DNA of 64,000 nucleotides, taken from Setophaga petechia (taxonomy: Eukaryota; Chordata; Aves; Passeriformes; Parulidae). Shown here in pieces: positions 1 through 11,320 of this stretch. The notes under the pieces are model-generated. The model searched no databases and had not been told where the DNA came from. It saw only the letters and a list, made by a program, of their open reading frames with translations. The position numbers were made by a program, and so were the translations under genes. Location of the stretch: positions 4,522,501-4,586,500 of the forward strand of contig JANCRA010000019.1 of NCBI GenBank assembly GCA_024362935.1, written 5' to 3'. How positions within the stretch are numbered: the stretch's first letter is position 1; each line of letters begins with the position of its first letter.

Positions 1-3000
1 AGCAAAGCTGCAGCACCTGAGCAGCCTCCTAGAGCAGGATCTAGGGCATGGTTGCTCGTTTTTGGAGAAGCCATGAAACCAGTAGCCAGGGCTGTTTAAG
101 AAAATTCAGTCCTGCTTTGTTCATTGGGCTGCAGGCCTGGGAGGGGGAAGGTTATGTGTCAGGAGGTGCGTTTGATGAGAAACTTTGCTGGTGAGGGCTT
201 GTGAGTGGGACAGAGCACAAAGAGGTGTGTTGTGAAGTGAGGTGGGAGTTAACCTCTATTTGGGACTTAGCAGGAAAGGTAAGGTGGGGCAAAATTGTGA
301 TGGGCTTTGAAGATAAGGCCAAGAAATTTGTGCTGCAAATGATGAAAAAGGGGAAGGGCTTACACCAAAGGTAGCACATAGCCATCAGTAGGAAAGAAAA
401 GGTTAGCAGCAGCATTTTGATTATCTCAAGGGGGACCCTTTTATGGCTGTTAGAACGGAGCAGAGCAGATTACAAAAATCTGACGTAAGTTGTCCAAGAC
501 TTGGACGAGAGCTCTGCCCTTAGAGTTGGGTCTGGAAATCCTTGTCAGTTATGCTTAGCAGGCATTGTAAACATGCAAGGATAGACTTGTTTCTTAGCCT
601 GGGGAACTTAAACAGATACACAAAAACCCTGACAGCTTTTAAGTGTGGCTCTCCTGTTTGTACTAATCACTGCAGCCCACTCTTACTGTTTCAAACCCAA
701 TAAAATGAGGAAATGAAAATGAAAACTAGCTCTGCTCTATGACTATCTTATCTCATTGTCGACTACAAGGGTAATCTGGCATTTTAAACCAATAGCTACT
801 TGCTTACAAAGCCCCTTTTAATTAATGGAACTGGAAAAATCTCTCTCAGAGCACAGATGTTAACCCCTTCAAAGTAACGTGAGTGAAGTCAGCTGCTCGT
901 GATGATGCACAGCTCTCCCAGTTGGACAAAACCATACATCCTAATTCCAGGGTTCAGTTAAGCCCAAAGAATGGAAATAAATGTACACATGTTTCAAAAA
1001 TCTTCTCTGACCACTCTGCTTCTTTGTTGTTCTCCAGGGCAAAAAAACCATTCATAGAACAGGGGCATTTTTTTCCATTTAATAACAGTGATACTAGTAA
1101 TAACACTTCTCTTCTATTATATAAAAAAACCATCACAAGGGAAATTAAGACAATATTGTTTTTCCATTTGGAAACAATGGATTTTAATTCCATTAAAAGA
1201 ACTGAGACAATCACAGTCTTCTCCCTACAGATATTTCTGCTGAAAATGAGGTGGAATACATTATGTTGTAGTCTTAATACATTCTTTTGATGAAGCCACA
1301 GAAATGCCACTAGCAACCTATGTAAAAAACTTGCATACAGATTTTTCAATAAAATTTTCTCACAGATAGGAGTTATCTAATATTTGTAGCAGTATACAGG
1401 GTATGTAATGAATTAATAATGTCTAGTATGCTATAAAATAACATATTTATATTGACCCAACTTATTTTTTATTGTAAAACCTCCATTGAGTTTTGTACTA
1501 CTACCATACCATTCCAACTAGCACCAACAGGTATGTAAGCTAAGGTAGGAAAATGAATTCTTTTTTTGTGGGTCGTCACAGCTTGCACTGGGTAACTGGA
1601 ATGCAAAGATCATACTGAGAAATCCTGTTATAAACAAGCTTGAAAAGAGGCATTGTAGTTAAGTATAGCAAGAAAATTCTCAATAAATTCAGACCTTAGG
1701 GAAATTTTTGAATAATAAGCCCAACTTTACTGAGTCTGTGGTGATGGGATGAAGAATACAAAAACGTCTACACATGGTAGAGTACAGTGTTTAATTTGTG
1801 CAGGCCTGGCCTGCTCCCAAGTAAAACCTGCCTCCCTAAGTTGCTGAGGCTTGAGAAATAAAAGAGATACTTGGTGGGCAGATCAGTATTGTCCATGACA
1901 GAGTCAAAGAAACATCCTGGGTGAACAGGGGTCCTGATTAAATCCCCTGTTTTCCAGATTTACCAGTGGTTTCATGTAAGAGACCCACCTGTCTGGAGAT
2001 GACTGCAGTTCTGAGATGATCCTCTTTCCCTGACCTCCCTCTTAGCCACTGCAGCAGGTCCCTAGTGAGGTGGTGGCTGAGGTGTGAGCCAGAGCCAGCT
2101 GCAGACCCACAGCTCTGCCCCCTTTTCCTCTCAGCTGGAGGCAGAGCTGCTCCTATGGAGGAAGAGTGGCAGCACAAGTGTGAGGCACCAAAGGCTGGGG
2201 AACTTCAAGGCACCTCCTGAACCAGCTGCTGGCAAATACCCCTTCCTCACATCAGAAATAAGGTAGATTGAATTACTTTCCTATCTTTTGAGTTCAAGAA
2301 TGTTGTTTTGAACAATATAATGTCAGAAAACTACTTTATCTGCCTCAACAGAAGTATTATTTACAGGTGTCTGTATAAACCAAGACACCATGGAAGAACT
2401 TCAGCATTGTAGCTGAAGACAGACTTGTGGCCCACTAAAAAAATAGACAACTGAAATACATTCTCCTCTTCCCTCATGCCAGCCCATTGTTAAAACAGTG
2501 TGACAGTAAGTCAGGAGGGGCACTCTTGAATCACTTAATGCTGGTACATGACTCTACTGTATGGTATTTCTTTTGTTGGCCATGCTGTATTTGAATGCCA
2601 TATTTTCCTCTTGAAATGCTTTTATGATTTTTTTTCTCATTTAGTTTTGGTTATTTTCCTCTGGGCTTTTATATCCAACCTCCCACCCCCTCCCAAAAAA
2701 GGAGGAAATAAAGAAAAGCCCAAACCCCAGCAAGCTGCAAATGCTAAATGTAACATTTTGTTACATAGGTTCACAAGCAAAGCTCTTTCTCTGGCTTATC
2801 TGTGTATTCATTCCACATATTTAGTGTCCAAAATTTTGATTTCCCTCACATAAACCCATTTGCTCAAAAAAAAAAAAGATGTTCAGTGTGTTGTGTTCAA
2901 GCAAGAGCTGTTTAATTTTGGGTTTGGCATTTTGCTGATTTAGTGCCCTTAGGAAGTATGATACATATCCATTCATGCATCATCTGTAAAAACTTGTGGA

Positions 3001-4795
3001 TGTACATCCTAGCCTTTCATTAACGTTAATGGTGCCCAACCCCTGAATGTACACTGTGTCTTAGCACTCCACAAGTTAACTGAGTTCATGCCATAAACAT
3101 CTTGTTCCCATTTTTGCAGCACAGGGTGACTTTTTTGGTGAGGAGAAGTGGAGGAGTTAAGATCTGCAATCTGACTGTGCACCTGAGAAGTTATTTCCTG
3201 CTCTTAAGCTGAAGAGTTTTCAGTGGATGCAGGCATCTGAAGAAAAATGCAACACTGTTTGCTTCCATTCCAACTATCTCCTTGAAATCTTGTTAATTAA
3301 GCTGGTAGCAGTTGTATTAGGTGTGTTGTTTTATGTTTAGCACCTACTGCTGAGTGATGCTTGTACAAAGGCAGGGTTGTATTTCCAATTGAAATAGTAT
3401 ATTTAAATAATATGTGGAGAATGCACTGTTAAATAGTTAGAGCTGATGAAACCTTGAGGAGTTTTGAGTCACGTGAAGCATTTAGACAGTAAATATGAAG
3501 ATATCTTGGCCTTTTTTTTTCCTTAGAAGAAACCCCAACTACCAAACTGTTATCAAGCTTATAGAATCTCCCCTGGGATTCAGCCAAAAATCAACTATAG
3601 AGTCAGTTCAGTGCAGATGTAACCAGCTGCAGGATCCCCTAATATAGTGGGAAAGAATCTGGTGTGAACGTGCCACTGAAAGCTTTTTTGGCACAGTGCT
3701 TGTTTGTGTAATTCAGAACTTCAGCACAGGGTTTCTTTAATAAAATACTGATTCTACAGGGGCAAGATAACTTCCTCATCTTGGTTATAACTGGCCTGAT
3801 GAGAAATCGAAATACATTTTTCCTAATCCTCCTTCATCTCTGCAGAAATCACTTTTTGATTGAGGTCGAACTTTAGCTTTGGCAAGTCATGCAGGCTCTC
3901 GTTAGGCTCTGATTGCATGCATATGATTGTCCAAAATGCACAGTAGGCAAAGGGTCAAGGATACAAAGGCTGATGTTGTTTTTTTTTCCTTTTCCCCAAT
4001 GCACCCAACATTGTGGAAAACATTTATCAGCCTTTGGTCTGTGTCCCTGAAGCTTCCCCCTTGATGTGCCTTTTCAGTGTTCCCCAAGGAATAAATTTGG
4101 ATCCACTCATCCATGAAGTGGTGTGTGACTCCTATTATTTGTAAAATGAAATGAGTGGCAGGATGACAGTGGCTCAGAAAAGTTAAATCTCTTCATAGTC
4201 CAGTATGTTTTTATTATGGGGTAACCACAGCACATGTGAATATCTGAAATACATTTAATTGCTGCAAACAGAGATGCTCTTTAGACACAGGCTCTTGTTA
4301 CTGAGAAGCAGTGTTGACAGTCCCAGAGGGTATTTTGGGACTAAAGCCTCTGCAGATGAGGGTAAGGAAAGAAATTAAGACTCTGTTAGTATGTGGATCT
4401 GTGGCATCCACTTTGTTACAAGCACATCAAGGGTTGTGACTCACTAAATATGTGATGAAGCCACAAGATGAGGCAGTAAAAGCCAGCAAGGTGTGTTTGG
4501 CTTGGCTTGGCCTGGTCCCACAAGCTACTGGGAGGAGAAGGAGTTTCCATATGGGAAGAAACAATGGAGATATTTTTCTGTCTGAGAAATTTAAAACTCT
4601 ACATCTACAGATGCATGCTATACAAATTGTTAACATCAAATACATTGAATGCAATCCTCCTTCAACTCAGGCTGAGAAAAGAGCTACATTTTGACTTATT
4701 CAAATAATTGCAATTTTTACCAGATAATTTTTATCTGTTAAATGAAGTATGTTAATTTTCTAAATGGCAACTGATCTCTTTTTTACTATATTAGG
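1..4795. other. Unassigned AT-rich non-coding DNA
   Basis: I see no recognisable gene, exon, RNA gene or interspersed repeat here. The stretch around 883-1349 is open on both strands (135 and 131 codons), but the peptides resemble no known family and a two-strand opening argues for chance. Short A and T runs are scattered throughout (for example the A-run near 2866-2877). The slightly GC-richer part at about 1930-2230 has no identifiable origin. Confidence 0.6.
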
Positions 4796-4844
4796 GTTTT
4801 TTTTTTTCCTTTTTCTTTTTCTTTTTAGTTTTCTTTTTTTTTTG
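4796..4844. repeat. T-rich low-complexity tract
   Basis: This is almost uninterrupted T with scattered C and one short AG, resembling a polypyrimidine tract. It is followed by GGCAAGG, and no retroelement body could be recognised on either side, so it cannot be assigned as a poly(A) tail. It is best treated as simple low-complexity sequence. Confidence 0.8.
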
Positions 4845-7800
4845 GCAAGGAAATAATGTGCTGAAGAGCAATGCTCTTGAGAACTGATGAACTCAATACA
4901 GGGCATGGCTGGTGGGGAAAAAAGCTCTGATGTGTCAGTTCAAAAAAAACCCAGTTATAGCAATATTTCTTCCTTTTGGGAGCTCTTTATGGGAACTGTA
5001 TCAAAAACAGAGGCAAACTATTAAATAGCAAAAATATGAGTATTTCACACTGAACAAAAATACTTTCAAAGCACTTTTTTTGAGGGTCTGTGTTCTCCTT
5101 ATAGTTCCTGAAAATTGTGTTTTACAAAGATGGCTCCAAAGGGAAATCTAAACCTCCATTTTTCCATAAAGGAAATACTTAATCCCAGCTGGCTATTCTT
5201 CCACTGATGCCATTTTTATTTGTCTTTCTCATTTCTTTTCATTCTTTGTGCTTTATTTTGCTTCTTTAATTTTTTGTTTTATCTTAAAAACTCAAGATAT
5301 TGGCAACAAAAATAATTATACTTCCCTCATTTAGAAGGACATTTTAAATAATTTTTTTTTGTTGAATTCCTGTCCCATCCTTATACTTGTGTGTAGCATG
5401 GATGTGCTCAAACTCCTGAAAGTAATGCAGCTTCTCTGTTCCTTTTGCAAGTTGAAGGCTCCAGCAGCAACTCAATGATAGTGTAATCCAAGAGGTGTTG
5501 TACTGGTAGCCAAGACATTCTATAATTTCAAGTGAAAATACAACCCTGCAGATTTTCTTCACCATTTCTTCCCACAAAATGATTTTGAGGCAAATTAGAG
5601 TAGTAAAAAAATACACAGTGTCAGTGAATTAGTCCTGACATAGCACATGGAATGCCAGTTATCATACATATGTGGTATAAAGTAACCTTGGTAGCATGAG
5701 ACCAATGGGAGGATAGTTCTGCAGTTTGCAATTATTCACTCAGCATTGCTTTAATATGCCAGCCTGCATCAAATAAATAAATAGGTTTTTTTTTTCCCTT
5801 TTAATTGATTTAGGCTATTTTTAAAAATAAGATGATCTGAAGCCCAAATTTTACTCCCAGAAGGAAAACATTTGCTGCTTCAACACAGTTCTTTGTTAAA
5901 GCATCACTTTGATTTGCAGCTAGAAATCCTCAAGTGCCCTTAACTTTGACAGCTATTGACAGGAGTGGAGAGCACTCAAGGTGTCAGCCTCCTCTAGACT
6001 GACAGAAAGGCTTTGAATGGAGCTATAAAGCATAAGCTGCCATAAAGCTGAAGCCAAAGCCTTTAGCTGGCTGTTTTAAAACCTCATAACCTTGGTGGAT
6101 CAGGCTCTTGAGACTGGGAAGGTTTGTAACACACACTAACTAGAGGGTTACATACTGCAGGGCAGTGTATCCAAATATGTGGGACCACAGCAGCATTCCC
6201 CGAGTCTGGGAATGGTCCCAGTTTATGTGTCAGCTGCCCTCTCATTTGACATACCAGGTCAGGGACCCAAAGTGCACAGCTCAAGTTTTAGTGCCTGAGT
6301 TAAGAGCCAGGGCTCTGCAGCTGGGTGCTTTAACAGCATATATCCAGGTTGGAATGACAAAAGCATAGCATTTGTAATATATGCTTATAAATGGTTACCT
6401 GAGAACCTTGAAAAGTCCACAATTAGAAAACAAGACTGTAAATATGTAGAGGAATTTTAAGTGATTAATACTTTCAAAAAAAGCAATTTGTTAATAACAG
6501 AAAACCTTTTTCTTCATGCTTCAGGTTCAGAAAAGCAGTTTTGCTCACACTTAGTGCTAAGTATAGTGCCACTTGATGGAGAAAGTGAATGACGCTTGAA
6601 TATAGCATTTGGTGGCCATTAAAGGATTTCTTTTAACCAAAACCATTAACTGAATGAGATTATCAAGATGTACTATGTTAGAATTTTTTCTCTTGAACAA
6701 TCTGCAAGGGTTTTCATGCTGTAATATAGCTGGATGGTGACTATGTTTTCCTCTGACTATGTCAGAAAAAAAGCATCTATAAAGAATCACAAGTATCTGA
6801 TGCAAACAGCTAAATCCATGCTCATATATGCTTGATTCTTCCCTCCCCTTCTAAATATCATAAGGTAGAGCCTTTAATACTGAAATTGATAAACTATGTG
6901 CCATGTTTTCATTTTGGTAAAATGGAAAATAAAATAAGTGCCATTGTGTGTGTTTAACTGGTGTAGGCAATAATGTGGGTTTTTTCCACAGAATACTTGT
7001 TTTTTAAATTATTTTCTCAATCTACTTATATACAAATTCAAATTGTCAGGTATGTTAGCTGTGATTCATTTTTACAGGCCTGCCCTTTGAAATGAATCTG
7101 AATATTTGGTCCTTGAAGTAATTTGTTTATTTCCACTGGATGTTATATTATGATTTATGAGATTAGTTCTACTCAAATGGGATTTTGCACCTTCTTTTGG
7201 GAGAGTAAAAAACTCCATTTCAGAGAAATCTTAGTAATTCAAACCAAACATTGCTTAGTATACATTACTTTTATTCTCTCTTGGGTCACCTGAAGCAATC
7301 CTGGACTAAAGGAGACAAATTCCTAAAAACACAGGCCATCAGATGGCTTCTCCTGGGGAAACATTTGTGGAATTGTCTGAATTGTATCAATGTCACATCT
7401 TGGTTTTGTAAAGACATTGCCTAAAGTAGGAGGGCAGAGAGATGTTTTCCTCCTGCATATTTTGGAATATAGGCCCACAAACAGGATGGCAGCCTCAGCT
7501 TTTCTGTGTATGACTGGATTGTTGGACTTCATTTGGCTATCTGCTATGGATCTAAATTATCTGTAACAACAAGGTGGAACCAGAGTAAATATATTCCTGA
7601 GCATTTTTGTTGTTCAGTTGCTTCAGAGAGTGTTCTCTCACAGTCCATTTCTAGATGCTGTGATGACAATTTTGAGAAAAGTAGCTTTCCACATGGATAT
7701 TTCTCCTTGGTTGATCTTCCTTTCTTTGTGATCCTTGAATACAAATTTTCTTAGACCTGAATTTCAGTGCTAGGCACCTTCTCTTCTCCTTAGTATAAGG

Positions 7801-10631
7801 ATTAAGCTGTTCAACTGAAATCAGACTTATGGCATTATTCAGAGTCAATTCGCCTTCCTTGGGGTCAATATAACAGGTAGTTACTTTCTGTGATGGAAAT
7901 CTTTCTCTCTGTGTGCATCTCTTAATCTCTGTGTTATATACGAATGTGACTTTGTTGAAACAAGTATGTGGCTCTGGATTACTTTGTGTTCAACTAGATA
8001 CAACTTTCCTGTGTTTCAAGCTTAATATATAATCTAAATGCAGTCTGTAATGATATGCATATCTACATATCATAATGCAGATCTTGAACAACTGATCTAT
8101 TCTCATATGGATAGCACCTTTAAAAGCTGATAAGAATGATTGGAGAGAGCAGAAGAAATAGAAGAAAATTGAACTTCTTCTTTGTATAGTTGTTTAACTT
8201 GAAAAAGTGTTCAATAACTGTCCTAAGAAACAATCATAGTCAAATGCAACAAGTCAGTTTTATTGAATTGAGATAACTTCTATTGTTCATTTGCTCAAAT
8301 TCAACAAATCAAACAAAACCTGTTTCATGTGTAATTAGAGAATCATCAGTAGTTTTGGTACTACAAGTATTTTGAGTTCTCACAAAATATAAATTGCCTT
8401 CCTTAAAATATTGCTATTTTCCAACAGTCATCATAGCCAATGCAGAAATCTAAGTTTTTTGAGCTGAATCTGCTGAAGTCACTTCCAAAAGATCCAAGGG
8501 CAGAGGTGCTGAGCTAAGGATTGCATTTTTCCAAGAGGAAATTACATGGACTTTGTTTCTTTCTCTCCAAATTAATTTATTCTCTGTGCCAACCAGCAGC
8601 ATGACTGCTTCTTCTTCAGACTACATTTGGGATATGCTATTATTCTCTTGATGGCTGGCTCATTTTTCCCCCCAGTTTTTATTTCTATTTGTTTGATGGG
8701 GTATCTGTCTCCCAGAAGAGACGCTCTTCAAAAACAAATTGCTGCTTTTTGGGTGAAATATAAAGACTTGTTTCCCAGATGGCACATATTTTTTGTGTGC
8801 ACAATGCATATGTGCCTGTGTGCATGCATAGTTGTCAGTCTGTACAGACACACATGGACTCACACATGTGTTCTCTGCAACCTGAGTATCCTGGTATGAG
8901 ATTCAGGCCCACTTAACTGTTTTGGGATTTTTTCCTGTTCTACTTCCTTGGCAGAGACACATCATTTAGCTCTTCAATGACTGAAGCAGAGTTCAGACTG
9001 GAGGAACAGAGACTTTCTGTCAGAATATACAGGGAACATGTCACCCATAGTCACCTAGAAATCAGGTAGCTGCCATACCTATACACAGAATAACCCTCAT
9101 CTCTTTGGGGATCCTCTGACCCTTACTGTGGCAGTGCTAAAAATAGTTTCTCAGGACTTTTTCAAACTATGCATTGGAGAAACCTCAGGCTTGATTTAAA
9201 GTGTGAGTTTGAAAATTCTGAGCAGCGAGCATAGTGTGACAGAAAAATTATGTCCCAAATATAAAGGTATCCAGACTTCTTCAGCAGGCAGCAGACCACC
9301 TATGTGGCAGACCTGAGGTTCCTCCACAGCCACTAGTTGAATTTTCTGTGTATGTGCCAAGGGGAAAACACTGAAAGGGCATTTTCTCTAACTGCATATT
9401 AGGGTCTTCTGGTCACTGCCCAAAGTGGAGGAATGATGCCTAGCAAACAACATTAATTACATATGCTGGTGAGGCTCAGGAAAATGCTATTTAGCAACAG
9501 TTTGCTACCAGGAATGCTCCTCTGAATGGTTATGAATTCATGCATGATTAACACTTCATGATATTCTTCCAGCCCATGTAATGTACTTCAACCAGATCTC
9601 TAAAATGGCAAGTGATGTTTTTTCCACTTCGCTGTTTGTGTTTCTCTATTTGTGATCCAAGTGCATTATTGGCAAATACAAAAGGCATTTAAAAAGGCAA
9701 ACCAAAACAGTAGGCTGTCACCTCCAAGTACCTGGTGTCTTTGTGGAATTTGAAACACATTTTGAGCTTTGGCATTAGCAGAAATGAAAGCATAACTTTT
9801 TACACATGCTAAATATTCCCCCAGACTCTTAAATATATTTTACAATCCATGCCAACTTACCTCTAGGCAAAGGGTTCCACAGGCCTTTGGAACTTGTCTG
9901 ATTTTGATAAAAACGTGTGTACTCCTTTCACTGTTCAATGTGTGGATATTACAATCATATCTTGACCATCACAGTATAAATTATGTTAGGATGAAACATC
10001 TGTAATAATTTGTAGTGATACTAATCTACAAAAGAAAGACAATTTTATGTATACTGAATTGCAGACTATATGCAAAAGCCAATAAACTTGGCTTATATTA
10101 TAAAAAAGAAAAAAGTATGCAGTATGCTAGATTTCATCTTATTTGATATTTACAAATCACATACCTTAAGATTATTGTAATTATAAACATGTGAATTTAT
10201 CCAATTAAAATAGGAACTAACTTGGAAAATAAGTATTTTCCTTGAACAAAAATTAATATTTGTTAGGTTCAAAAATGCTTTGAACCACACAATCTGTTTC
10301 CTCAAGTCTTTGACTTGGCTTCCTTGACCCCAGGCATTCACTCTTTCATTGCCTTTCAGAAGTACACTAACTTCCCCCTCCTTTGTATGATATCTAATGC
10401 ATTTTCCTCAGTTTCCTATACACTGAAAACTTCTGCAGTTTTTTCCAGATAACTGGAAAATTTCTGCAGTTCGCCTCTCCCACTTCAGTGACTTTCTTGC
10501 CTCTGGAGGACCTCATGGCTGATGGATCCATCAGGATAACTACTGAAAACACACCACTCTTTCACCCCTATCTAATGGGTGCATCTAATGGGTTCTTTGC
10601 ACTCCTTGACCAACCACACACTACAATGCCC
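4845..10631. other. Unassigned AT-rich non-coding DNA
   Basis: No coding exon or interspersed repeat is recognised. A possible regulatory cluster near 5.93-6.06 kb is listed separately. Around 8790-8880 the sequence alternates purine and pyrimidine (TG/CA-rich, with ATGCAT and TGCATGCA), a weak imperfect dinucleotide region. All open frames are under 95 codons and resemble no known protein. Confidence 0.6.
5930..6060. promoter_or_regulatory. Candidate cis-regulatory cluster with three TGACAG sites
   Basis: Three exact TGACAG hexamers, the core bound by MEIS/PKNOX/TGIF homeodomain proteins, occur at 5947-5952, 5957-5962 and 6000-6005. The first two starts are 10 bp apart, about one helical turn. 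Two ATAAAGC motifs (TATAAAGCATAAG and CATAAAGCTG), resembling posterior HOX/CDX sites, follow at about 6020-6050. Hexamers are common by chance, so only the tight spacing makes this worth noting. No promoter or transcript is visible beside it. Confidence 0.25.
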
Positions 10632-11320
10632 TGTTGAGTTGCTTTTGGCTGGGGTAGAGTGGCTGGTATGGGGGTACATTTTGGATTGGTGCTGAACACA
10701 GAGTTGTAGAGAGATGTTTTTGTTGTTGTTGAGCAGGCCTTGCACAGAGCCAAGGCCTTTTGTGCTTTTTGTCATGCCATGATGGTGGGGAGGCTGGGGT
10801 GCATGGGAGGCTAGCATGGGACACAGCTGGGGCAGGTGATGCCAACTGACCAAGGGGATGTTCCAGACAGTATGACTTCATGCCCAGGATATAAAGATGT
10901 GGGAGGAAAGAAGAGGAAGAGATGCTTCAGGTTCCAGAGCAGAGATTCCCCTGCAGCCCACAGTCAAGACCATGGTGAAGAAGACTCACTCTGCAGCACA
11001 TGGATGTCCACAGTGGAGCAAATATCCACCTGCAGCTCATGGAGGAACCCACACTGGAGAAGGAGGATGCCCAAAGGAAGGTGTGACCTTGTGGGATGCC
11101 TATGAAAGAGCAGGTTCTGGCAGAACCTGTGGCGCTGTGAAGAGCCCACACTGGAGCAGGTTTGCTGGCAGGACTTGTGACACCATGGGAGCCCCATGCT
11201 GAAGCAGTCTGTTCCTGAAGGACTGCACCCTATGGAAGGGACCTATGCTGGAGTACATAAAGTCCTCCCCCTGAGGAGGAAGAATAAGCAGACACAATGT
11301 GTGATGAATAGACTGTACAG
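10632..11320 (+). mobile_element. Diverged solo LTR of an avian endogenous retrovirus
   Basis: The sequence resembles a known bird LTR type from its 5' end (TGTTG followed by TTTTGGCTGGGGTAGAG) through characteristic U3 blocks: CATTTTGGATT near 10676, GATGTTTTTGTTGTTGTTGAGCAG near 10714, AAGGCCTTTTGTGCTT, and AACTGACCAAGGGGATGTTCCA near 10845. A TATA-like ATATAAA follows at about 10890, in the place expected of the core promoter. The 3' half contains degenerate units of about 48 bp carrying CCACACTGGAGCAGG-type motifs, then CCTCCCCCTGAGGAGGAAGAATAAGC and CAATGTGTGATGAAT. Similarity fades after about 11320, so the 3' end is lost or too diverged. No gag, pol or env remnant adjoins it, so it is a solo LTR, probably of an ERVL-like group. 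The open frames inside it on both strands are not genes. Confidence 0.8.
11030..11260 (+). repeat. Degenerate ~48 bp tandem array inside the LTR
   Basis: The motif CACACTGGAG or a near variant recurs at about 11050, 11146, 11192 and 11241, spaced roughly 96, 46 and 49 bp. Each is followed by a GCAGG/GCAGT-type word and a CCTGTGG or CTTGTGAC-type word. This indicates a diverged array with a period near 48 bp. Related bird LTRs carry the same kind of array, so it belongs to the LTR and is not an independent satellite. Confidence 0.65.

Noticed and set aside
883..1349. Open frames of 135 and 131 codons on opposite strands of the same stretch
   Set aside because: Openness on both strands with no family resemblance suggests a chance lack of stop codons.
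10572..11297. Many overlapping 60-100 codon frames, some Cys- and His-rich
   Set aside because: All lie inside the solo LTR and its internal array. The Cys/His content comes from the repeated CCACA/CTGTGG words and does not form zinc fingers.
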